Assembly: GCA_030840645.1 (NCBI GenBank)
Contig: JAVEEC010000105.1
Span: forward strand, 53,395-117,394
DNA length: 64,000 nucleotides
DNA from: Frankiaceae bacterium
GTDB taxonomy: Bacteria; Actinomycetota; Actinomycetes; BP-191
Direction: 5' to 3'
The translations under genes and the position numbers were made by a program. The notes below the pieces were generated by a model that worked only from the letters and a program-made list of their open reading frames with translations, searched no databases and was not told the DNA's origin. Every line of letters begins with the position of its first letter. Position 1 is the first letter of the stretch. Of this stretch, positions 34,165-43,860 are shown piece by piece.

Positions 34165-35733
34165 GTGGCGCACGACGCGCAGCCGTACCGGACGCGCGCC
34201 GACCTCCCCGCGTGGGTGGACGAGCCGGGCGGCCAGCACCCGGGGACGTTCCCGTTCGTCCGCGGCATCCACCCCCAGATGTACACGCAGCGGCTCTGGC
34301 GGATGCGCCAGTACGCCGGCTTCGGCGGGCCCGAGGAGACGAACGCGCGCTGGCGGCTGCTGCTCGACCAAGGGCAGCACGGCGTGTCCTGTGCCTTCGA
34401 CCTGCCGACGCAGATCGGCTACGACTCCGACGACCCGCGGGCGCGCAACGACGCCGGCCGGCTCGGCGTCGCGATCGACACGCTCGACGACTTCGTCGAG
34501 CTGTTCGACGGCATCCCGCTCGGCGAGATCTCCGGGACGTTCAACATCAACGCGAGCGCCGTCGTCGTCTACGCGATGTTGCTGGAGACCGCCGACCGGC
34601 AGGGCGTCGACCCGGCGTCGCTGACCGGCACCATCGCGAACGACCCGCTCATCGAGTTCGTCGCGCGCGGGCTGTGGCGCATCCCGCCGGGCGGCGCGCT
34701 GCGGCTCGTCGGCGACGTGTACGAGTACTCGTTGCGGCACACGCCGAAGTTCTATCCGGTGAACCTCCGCGGCACGCTGGTCTACGAGGCCGGCGGCACG
34801 GCGGCGCAGGAGATCGGCTTCGCGCTCGCCTGCGCCAAGGGGTACCTCGACCTGCTGCAGGAGCGCGGCTGCGACATGGCCGAGGCGACGGCGCGGCTGT
34901 CGTTCCTGCTGTTCGGCGACACGAACGTCCTCGAGGAGGCGTGCAAGTTCCGCGCCGCGCGGATGCTCTGGGCGCACCTCGTCCGCGACCGGTACGGCGT
35001 CGAGTCGCCGCACGGCCAGAAGATGCGGTTCACCGTCGCGATCGGCAACTACAACCTGCGCGCGCAGGTGCCCGAGCTGAACCTCGTGCGCAACTCCCTC
35101 GGCGCGCTCGGCGGCGTCCTCGGCGGCTGCCAGGGCATGCTCGTCGCCGGCATGGACGAGGCGTTCGAGATCCCGTCGGAGAAGGCGTCGCTGCTCGGCC
35201 TCTACACGCAGCAGGTCATCGCGCACGAGTCGAAGGTCACGTCGGTCGCCGATCCGCTCGGCGGCTCGTACTACGTCGAGTCGCTGACCGAGCAGCTGCG
35301 GTGCGAGATCGCCGCGGTCATGGACGCCGTCGAGGACGCGGGCGGCGCCGTCGGCGCCATCGAGTCCGGCCTGCTGCAGCGGATGGTCGCCGACTCGGCG
35401 TACCGCGTGCAGGCCGAGGAGGACTCCGGCGAGCGCGTCGTCGTCGGCGTCAACACGCCGGGCGCGGCCGCGGCCGAGGACCCGGAGTTCGACCTGCACA
35501 CCCACGACGTTGCGGCGGTCGAACGCAAGCGTCGCGCGCTGGCGGCGTTCCGCGAGGGCCGCGACGCCGCGCTCGCGAACAAGGCGCTCGGGGCGCTGCG
35601 CGACGCGCTCGATGGCACCGACAACGTCGTCGACCCGGTCCGCGCGGCGCTGCGCGGGGGCGCCACGCTCGGCGAGGTGATGGCGCTCTGCGCGGACCGC
35701 TACGGCGAGTACGTCGAGCCGGTGGAAGCCTGA
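34165..35733 (+). CDS. B12-dependent acyl-CoA mutase, large subunit, atypical active site, 522 aa
   Basis: The substrate-binding subunit of an adenosylcobalamin-dependent acyl-CoA mutase (TIM barrel, RGIHPQMYTQRLWRMRQYAGF). Aligned by eye without gaps to Propionibacterium methylmalonyl-CoA mutase, Tyr50 and Arg168 match Tyr89 and Arg207, the pair that binds a carboxylated acyl group. In isobutyryl- and 2-hydroxyisobutyryl-CoA mutases the equivalents are Phe/Ile and Gln. The usually invariant His244 (GYHMQEAG) is replaced by Leu205 (GTLVYEAG). The cobalamin domain is on a separate protein (next gene), as in isobutyryl- and 2-hydroxyisobutyryl-CoA mutases. GTG at 34165 follows GGGAGG. The substrate is unknown, and rearrangement activity itself needs proof. 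Confidence 0.85.
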   Translation: MAHDAQPYRTRADLPAWVDEPGGQHPGTFPFVRGIHPQMYTQRLWRMRQYAGFGGPEETNARWRLLLDQGQHGVSCAFDLPTQIGYDSDDPRARNDAGRLGVAIDTLDDFVELFDGIPLGEISGTFNINASAVVVYAMLLETADRQGVDPASLTGTIANDPLIEFVARGLWRIPPGGALRLVGDVYEYSLRHTPKFYPVNLRGTLVYEAGGTAAQEIGFALACAKGYLDLLQERGCDMAEATARLSFLLFGDTNVLEEACKFRAARMLWAHLVRDRYGVESPHGQKMRFTVAIGNYNLRAQVPELNLVRNSLGALGGVLGGCQGMLVAGMDEAFEIPSEKASLLGLYTQQVIAHESKVTSVADPLGGSYYVESLTEQLRCEIAAVMDAVEDAGGAVGAIESGLLQRMVADSAYRVQAEEDSGERVVVGVNTPGAAAAEDPEFDLHTHDVAAVERKRRALAAFREGRDAALANKALGALRDALDGTDNVVDPVRAALRGGATLGEVMALCADRYGEYVEPVEA

Positions 35734-36152
35734 TGCGCCGCCTCAAGGTCCTGCTCGCCAAGGTCGGACTGGACGGCCACGACCGCGGCATCAGGATCAT
35801 CGCGCGGACGCTGCGCGACGAGGGGTACGAGGTGCTCTACCTCGGCCGCCGCCAGGCCGTCGACGCCGTCGTCGCGACCGCGATCGCCGAGGACGTCGAC
35901 GTCGTCGGCATCTCGGTCCTGTCGGGGACGCACATGGAGACGCTGGCGGAGTTCATGACCGCCGCGCGCGCGGCGTCGTTGGAGTGCCGCGTCGTGGCCG
36001 GCGGGACGATCCTGCGCCACCAGATCCCCGCGCTGCTCGACCTCGGCGTCGACGCGGTGTTCCCGGTGGGCACGCCGCTGCCGGACATCCGCGCGTACTT
36101 CGCCGCACTGCCGGGCGACGCCGACTCGACGCCCCGAGCGGTCGCCCACTAA
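35733..36152 (+). CDS. Cobalamin-binding small subunit of acyl-CoA mutase, 139 aa
   Basis: A B12-binding Rossmann-like protein carrying the base-off/His-on motif DGHDRG (KVGLDGHDRGIRIIARTLRD), then VDVVGISVLSGTHMETL and VVAGGTILRHQIPALLDLGVDAVFPVGTPL. It matches the C-terminal domain of methylmalonyl-CoA mutase or the small subunit of split mutases in size. ATG at 35733 overlaps the TGA of the large subunit by one base, so subunits are made together. No cobalamin riboswitch or MeaB-like chaperone gene is seen nearby. Confidence 0.9.
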   Translation: MRRLKVLLAKVGLDGHDRGIRIIARTLRDEGYEVLYLGRRQAVDAVVATAIAEDVDVVGISVLSGTHMETLAEFMTAARAASLECRVVAGGTILRHQIPALLDLGVDAVFPVGTPLPDIRAYFAALPGDADSTPRAVAH

Positions 36153-36265
36153 GCAGGGATGATTCCTGCACAGAACGCGCTGGGCCCGGCGCTCGACGGA
36201 CGTGCGATCGTGAAGAGGCCAACGGCCTCGCCGCGCAGGCGGCCCGCCGATCCGACGGAGACACC

Positions 36266-38653
<2,388 letters not shown>

Positions 38654-38707
38654 CGGCCCGCGCGGCGGTGACGGCGCGGTGACGGCGGCGTGGTGCGCTC
38701 CGAGTCG

Positions 38708-41101
38708 ATGAGCCACGTGTACGCCGAGCCGGCCGCGGCCGCGCAGGCGGGCGACGCCGACACGGCGCGCCCGCAGGTCAAGGTCGGCGCGGCGCACGAC
38801 CCGTTGGAGCACGAGGCGGAACGCGTCGCCGCGCGCATCCTCGCCGCCGTCCCGCCGCCGCCGGTGAGCCCCGACGACGACCCGGCGCTCCGGCGTTCGT
38901 GCGACTGCGGGGGTACCTGCGGCGGCTGCGGCGACGAGGACGAGACCGTCCGGCGGCTCGCGACCGGGCCGCCGTCGGCGGCGCCGGTGGGTGCGGTCCG
39001 CGCGGTGCTGACCCGGCCCGGCACGCCGTTGCCGCCGGGCGAGCAGGCGTTCTTCGAACGACGCCTCGGCGCGGACCTCGGCGGCGTCACGCTGCGGACC
39101 GGTCCGGACGCGGACGTCGCGGCACGGTCGGTCGGCGCGAAGGCGTTCACCCTCGGCAGCGACGTGGTGGTCGCGGCGCCGTACGGCGGTGACCGCGCGG
39201 TGCTCGCGCACGAGCTGGTACACGTCCTCCAGGCCCGTGCGGGGCGGACTCGCGGCACGGTACGGCGGCAGCCGTCCCCCGCGACGGCGCCCGCGACGAC
39301 CGACGAGGCGGGCGACTTCGTCCGCGCGGCCGCCGACTTCATCGAGGCGGTCCGCGACCTCCTCGCCTCCGACATCGCCCGGGCGGAACGCGACGTCGGC
39401 GCGGCGGCCGCGGCCGACCGCCGGGTCGCCGCCGAACGCGCGCAGGCGAGCGTCGGCCAGGCGGCGTTGCGGACCAAGCTCGACCAGGTGCAGCGCACGT
39501 ACGACCGGCAGCGCGCGATCGTCGCCGCGGACCACCCGGCGCAGGGGCGGCTGCGCGAGGCGTACGCGTCGTTCCTGCACACCCTGCGCGACGCGCTGGA
39601 CCGGTCGCGCACGATCTCGCGCGAGCTCGGCGCGGCGGCCGCGCAGGCGTCCGAGCAGCAGTACCAGGACAACCTCGTCGTCTGGCTGAACGCGAACCCG
39701 TTCCTCGACCCGCGCATCGCGGGACGGACGGCGTTCACCGCCGGTGAGGCGACGGCGTCCGCGACGATGGAGACCGACGTCGCGTCGGTGGCGCTCGCGG
39801 CGGCCTACGCCGTCAACCTCACCGACGTGGCACGGACCGCCGCCGTGCAGGGTGCGCTCGCGGCGGCGCGGACGTCGGTCACCGCGGGCACTCCCCCGAC
39901 GTCGGCAGCCGCGACACCGACCGCCGGAGTCGCCACCGCGAGCACGGAGCTGAGCCGGTGGGCGCCCGCGCGGGACAACGCGATCGCCGTGATCGGCCGC
40001 GCGAACGCCGCCATGCAGGCGTGGCTCGCGGCGCCCGCGTCGGCGCCGGGCACGCAGGCGACCGTGCAGCGGTTCTTCGGCACGACCGACGTCGGGTACG
40101 GCCGCCTGCTGGCCGACCGGATCGCGCTGATCGGCACCCAGCTCGGCGGGACCGGGTCGCTGGTGATGACGCTCGCGGCGCCGACCGACACCGAGTGCGG
40201 GCCGCTGACGGGCGGCCACGCGGCGACGTACCGTGTCTGGCTCTGCCCGAACGCCGGCCGGATGGACCCGACGATGGTGGTGCTGCACGAGACCGCGCAC
40301 GCGGTGATCCCCGCGCGCGGCGCGGTGCCGCGCGCGGCCGGCGTGACGACCGTGGACCGGGCGTACGCCGGGGAACGGCTGCTCGGGCGGCTCCCGACGG
40401 AGGAGGCGCTGAGCAACGCGGAGTCCTACGCGGAGGTCATCCGCGCGCTCGGCGACCCCACGTACGCGTTGCGGAACATCACGACCGACCGCGTGACGAG
40501 GGCCTGCGCCACGCAGTCCGACACCGACAAGATCCTCGACGCGATGGCCCGCGCGCAGTCGCTCGCCCGGCGCGCGAAGGACTGGATCGAGGGGTGGCGG
40601 GCCGAGTACGCCGCCAGCGGCGCCTACTCGGCGTTCACCCGCAGGGTCGTGAGCCCGCTCGGCGCGGCGGACGACGTGGCCATCGACGCGGCGTTCGTCG
40701 ACATGATCGACATCCCGGCCGAGGCGTCGATCTGGTACAGCGCCCACGACGTCGCGTGCGCGGCGGCCGCGACCGGGCGGTGCGCGGGCAGCGTCCTCGC
40801 CTGGTCCACCAAGGCCGACGTCACCGCCACGACCGTGACGATGCGGGCCGGCGGCGCGTACCCGACGGTGGTGACGTTCTGCCCGGCGTTCCTGACGGCG
40901 GCGGAGGACGTGCGCAACCGGGTCGCGTTCGCGCTCGTTCCCGCGAGCTGGGGCTGGGCGATCCGGCAGCCCGCCAACCTGCTCAAGTACGCGGCGACGG
41001 CACAGGCCCTCTGGAACATCGACCTGGGGGCGCCGCCGGCGTCGAACCTCGGTGAGCACCAGGCCGCGGACACCGCCGCGGCCGCGCCTGCCCGGCCGTA
41101 A
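38708..41101 (+). CDS. DUF4157 protein with second metalloprotease motif; candidate eCIS cargo, 797 aa
   Basis: A large protein next to the contractile injection cluster. Residues about 65-76 are a cysteine cluster (CDCGGTCGGCG), typical before DUF4157. DUF4157 covers about 100-180 with HELVH at 168-172. A helical, Ala-rich middle follows (about 190-340). A second zinc motif HETAH lies at 527-531, followed by NAESYA at 570-575. That spacing and the Asn-Ala-Glu-Ser-Tyr pattern resemble M35-like peptidyl-Lys metalloendopeptidases (family placement is by eye). DUF4157 proteins are associated with eCIS and may be loaded as effectors. Start: ATG 38708 is chosen, and in-frame GTGs at 38690 and 38693 are possible. 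The stop codon lies in a hairpin loop. Confidence 0.78.
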   Translation: MSHVYAEPAAAAQAGDADTARPQVKVGAAHDPLEHEAERVAARILAAVPPPPVSPDDDPALRRSCDCGGTCGGCGDEDETVRRLATGPPSAAPVGAVRAVLTRPGTPLPPGEQAFFERRLGADLGGVTLRTGPDADVAARSVGAKAFTLGSDVVVAAPYGGDRAVLAHELVHVLQARAGRTRGTVRRQPSPATAPATTDEAGDFVRAAADFIEAVRDLLASDIARAERDVGAAAAADRRVAAERAQASVGQAALRTKLDQVQRTYDRQRAIVAADHPAQGRLREAYASFLHTLRDALDRSRTISRELGAAAAQASEQQYQDNLVVWLNANPFLDPRIAGRTAFTAGEATASATMETDVASVALAAAYAVNLTDVARTAAVQGALAAARTSVTAGTPPTSAAATPTAGVATASTELSRWAPARDNAIAVIGRANAAMQAWLAAPASAPGTQATVQRFFGTTDVGYGRLLADRIALIGTQLGGTGSLVMTLAAPTDTECGPLTGGHAATYRVWLCPNAGRMDPTMVVLHETAHAVIPARGAVPRAAGVTTVDRAYAGERLLGRLPTEEALSNAESYAEVIRALGDPTYALRNITTDRVTRACATQSDTDKILDAMARAQSLARRAKDWIEGWRAEYAASGAYSAFTRRVVSPLGAADDVAIDAAFVDMIDIPAEASIWYSAHDVACAAAATGRCAGSVLAWSTKADVTATTVTMRAGGAYPTVVTFCPAFLTAAEDVRNRVAFALVPASWGWAIRQPANLLKYAATAQALWNIDLGAPPASNLGEHQAADTAAAAPARP

Positions 41102-41109
41102 CGGCCGGG
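41091..41109. terminator. Hairpin around the stop codon of the DUF4157 gene
   Basis: CCCGGCCG-TAA-CGGCCGGG: an 8-bp perfect stem whose three-base loop is the TAA stop codon itself. It probably works as a terminator. Confidence 0.55.
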
Positions 41110-41114
41110 GGTCG

Positions 41115-41205
41115 TGCACCTCAGAACCGGGAGTCGAACCCTTGCGACCTTAAGTCAACTGGCCGTCGTAACCGCCACGATGGGACCTGAGGGCTTACTG
41201 CAGAC
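41115..41205 (-). other. Degenerate tRNA-like sequence
   Basis: On the minus strand this gap contains GGTTCGACTCCCGG, a T-arm-like string, and CTGAGG able to pair with CCTCAG about 70 nt upstream, as an acceptor stem would. TCGT-loop-ACGA could be a D-arm. The anticodon arm is broken, and T-stem pairing is incomplete. A second T-loop-like TTCGAGTC lies at 41195-41202. It looks like one or two decayed tRNA pieces rather than a working gene. Confidence 0.35.
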
Positions 41206-41214
41206 TCGAACGTA

Positions 41215-43758
41215 TCACCGGACGTTGCGTTCCTGCTCGCAGTCGGGGGCGTCCGCGGCCACCTGCGCGCCGTCGGCCATGGTCTCCGCGACGAGCCACA
41301 TGCGGCGCTCCTTGCCCGGCGACGGCGCGAGCGGCGTGACGCGCACGCCGGTGTAGAACCCGCGCAGGCTGCTCTGCCGCACGACGAGGAACGGCCCGAG
41401 AACGCCGTGCACGACGATGCCGTCGACGTGCGTGGGACGGATCGAGGACACGCCCGACGCCGAACGGCGCAGCGTCGCGACGGTGTCGAGGACGTGCACG
41501 CTGCGTGCGTTGCCGACGAACACCGCGTGCCGCTGGCGGTTGTACGACGGCGGCACGAGCGCGTGCACGACGTTGCCGGTCACGAGCACCTCCTCAGCCC
41601 GCTCGCGGCCCTTTGTCGCGGCGTCGGACGCGCCGATGTGCACGCCCTGCACGAACCCGTCGACGAGGTTGTCGGCGATGCGGACGGTGCCGATCCGCGC
41701 GCCCCCGACGACGATGCCCTGGCCGCCGACGCGCAACGTCTTGGCGAGCTTCGCGAGGTCGGCGCGCGCGTTCACGGCCTTGCCCGCGCGGGTCCTCGTG
41801 ACGTAAGCGCGGTAGGCCGCGCGGGTGCTCGCGTCGTTCGACTTGGCGTACTTCGCGGCGAACGCCTTCGCCTCGCGTGACGCGGCGAACGCGGGCTTGT
41901 CCTCCGCGGCGTCGCGCATGAGCATCGCGCCGAGCTCGGTGATCGCGAACGCCTCGCCGCCGAACGTGACGTCACGCCCCGTCGACGTCGCGACGAACCG
42001 CACGACGTTGTCCGCGACGACGGTCTCCAGCGAGTCGGTGACGAGGATGCCGGTCTGCCACGCGCCGACGTCGCAGCGGTTCCCCTCGATGCGGACGCGG
42101 TCTGGGGGCGTGCCGACGCCGTCCGCGTTCTTGCTGGAACGCACGGCGATGCACGACTGCGCGCGGCCCTCCGAGTCGGGGCAGGCGAGGTCGCAGTCGA
42201 CGACGCGGACCTCGGTGCACGCGACGAACGTGAGCACCGCGTCGAGGTGCTGCTCGGCCTTCGGCGCGACGCCGGACTCCGCGCGCAGGTGCCGTACCTC
42301 GATCTCCTCGCCGTCCTCGAAGACGAACACCGCCTCGCTGCGCGGCGCGCGGATGACCGTCGCGGGGCCGACGCCGGACACGACGATGCGCCTGCGCCCG
42401 GCGGAGAACACCGGCCGGTCGAGGACGTAGGTCCCCGCCGCGATGCAGAGCTCCCCGCCGCTCTTCGGCAGCGCGTCGAGCGCCTGCTGGATGTCGTCGC
42501 CGGGGAACACCGTGACGGTGCAGACGCCCTGGCCCTGCGCGGGCTTCTGGTCGACCAGCGGCGTGAACGACGGGCGGCAGTCACTCACGACGGCCGGGGT
42601 GGCGAGGTTCACGAGCGCGAGGGGCGCCCATGCATGGCGGACACCGTCGGGCGGGACGCCGATCCGGCGTTCGACGGTCTCGGTCGCCTCACCGCGCAGC
42701 CGCGAGCCCCACCAGTCGCCGACCAGGAAGTTGCCCGCGCCCGCGCGGAACACGACGCCGAGGTCCGCGCCGCCGACGAACGCGTTCACGTTCGCCGTCG
42801 CGCCGGCGACCTGGCCGTCCCAGCGACGGACGCAGAGCCCCTTCGCGGTCGGCGGTGCGGTGACCGGCCGGTCCAGCGTAAGCACCTGCCCGGCCGCGCC
42901 GCCGCCCGGCGTGACGACCGTGTACAGCGCGCCGTGGGCGACGCGGTCGGCGCGGCGGGCGAGCCACGAGACCTCCACCTTGTCGCCCGCGGCGAACTTC
43001 GTCGACGCCGACGGCGCGAGCGTGACGACGGCACCGGCGGGCGCGCCGGCGAGCGCGACGGCGGCGCCGCCGTTCTCGTACGACCACGCGAAGCGCGCGG
43101 TGGACGCCGTCCCCGCGTCGATCACCTCGACGCGGAACAGCCCGTCCGGAACGAGCCCGAGCGGGTCGCCCGGCGGGTCGCACGGGTCGGCGGGTGCGGG
43201 CGGCGCGGTCCGGTCGATCGTCAGCGTGCCGTCGGTGACCGGCTTCGGCAGCGCCGCGAACGCCGCGTCGCACGTCGTCGCCGTCGTCGCCATGAAGCCG
43301 ACGCGCCAGCCGACGCGTTGCCGGGCGGCGGTCTCGATCGGCGCGAGCGCCGGGTCCACGAGCGCGGCCGGGTCCTCGGCGGGCTGCACGTGCTCGGGCC
43401 ACGCTTCGAGGTAGACGAGCACCGTTCCGGTCGTTGGTAGCGGCGGCGCCTGGTCCTGCGACAGGTACCGGAACGTCTCCGGCGCAAGGGCTTCCAGCCC
43501 GTCCACCCACATCCGTCCGCCGCCGATGGTGAGGTCGCGCGGCGGCCCGGCGACGACGCCGACCTGGAACGCCGTGCTGCCCGCGACGACGCCCGCCCAG
43601 CCGATCGCGTCGCGCGCGAGGTCGCGGTCGGCGCGGCCGAGGGCGTCGAGGGTGAGGTTCCACTCGTGCTCCAGCAGCGACTGGCCCTCCTGGAGGCGCG
43701 CGCCCGTCCAGCGGTCGCCGCTACGGAGCGGGACCTTGGTGTAGTTGGCGGTCGTCAT
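41215..43758 (-). CDS. eCIS fibre-like protein: DUF6519-type N-terminus plus right-handed beta-helix, 847 aa
   Basis: A likely outer appendage or receptor-binding component. The N-terminal part begins NYTKVPLRSGDRWTGARLQEGQ and contains TIGGGRMWVDGLEALAPE, features I associate with DUF6519 proteins found in eCIS clusters. From about residue 420 the protein is a pectate-lyase-like right-handed beta-helix, with the start FPGDDIQQALDALPKSGGELCIAAGTY and repeated rungs (RVRIEGNRCDVG; VVADNVVRFV; TVRIADNLVDGF; EVLVTGNVVHAL). It is the last gene of the minus-strand cluster and is separated from the gpI-like gene by 102 bp containing an inverted repeat, so it may be expressed independently. Confidence 0.75.
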   Translation of the reverse strand: MTTANYTKVPLRSGDRWTGARLQEGQSLLEHEWNLTLDALGRADRDLARDAIGWAGVVAGSTAFQVGVVAGPPRDLTIGGGRMWVDGLEALAPETFRYLSQDQAPPLPTTGTVLVYLEAWPEHVQPAEDPAALVDPALAPIETAARQRVGWRVGFMATTATTCDAAFAALPKPVTDGTLTIDRTAPPAPADPCDPPGDPLGLVPDGLFRVEVIDAGTASTARFAWSYENGGAAVALAGAPAGAVVTLAPSASTKFAAGDKVEVSWLARRADRVAHGALYTVVTPGGGAAGQVLTLDRPVTAPPTAKGLCVRRWDGQVAGATANVNAFVGGADLGVVFRAGAGNFLVGDWWGSRLRGEATETVERRIGVPPDGVRHAWAPLALVNLATPAVVSDCRPSFTPLVDQKPAQGQGVCTVTVFPGDDIQQALDALPKSGGELCIAAGTYVLDRPVFSAGRRRIVVSGVGPATVIRAPRSEAVFVFEDGEEIEVRHLRAESGVAPKAEQHLDAVLTFVACTEVRVVDCDLACPDSEGRAQSCIAVRSSKNADGVGTPPDRVRIEGNRCDVGAWQTGILVTDSLETVVADNVVRFVATSTGRDVTFGGEAFAITELGAMLMRDAAEDKPAFAASREAKAFAAKYAKSNDASTRAAYRAYVTRTRAGKAVNARADLAKLAKTLRVGGQGIVVGGARIGTVRIADNLVDGFVQGVHIGASDAATKGRERAEEVLVTGNVVHALVPPSYNRQRHAVFVGNARSVHVLDTVATLRRSASGVSSIRPTHVDGIVVHGVLGPFLVVRQSSLRGFYTGVRVTPLAPSPGKERRMWLVAETMADGAQVAADAPDCEQERNVR

Positions 43759-43792
43759 GCGTCTCTCCTCGATCCGGTGCTTCGCGGCCGAC

Positions 43793-43848
43793 CTCGTTCT
43801 GTGAAGATCGTCACGCGTGAGAGGGGCGGAGTTCCTTCACAGAACGAG
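43793..43848. repeat. 56-bp element bounded by perfect 14-bp inverted repeats
   Basis: CTCGTTCTGTGAAG at 43793-43806 and its exact complement at 43835-43848, with 28 nt between. The left arm extended to 43817 matches 63874-63897 (24 nt, 2 mismatches), next to the IS30-type transposase. It may be a remnant or miniature element, or a terminator hairpin after the gpI-like gene. Confidence 0.55.
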
Positions 43849-43860
43849 TGGGGGGCCACG

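Noticed and set aside
36153..36265. Small gene between the mutase and UvrA-like genes
   Set aside because: No frame with a start, ribosome binding site and plausible length. Only a short hairpin near 36156-36171 and the UvrA ribosome binding site are visible.
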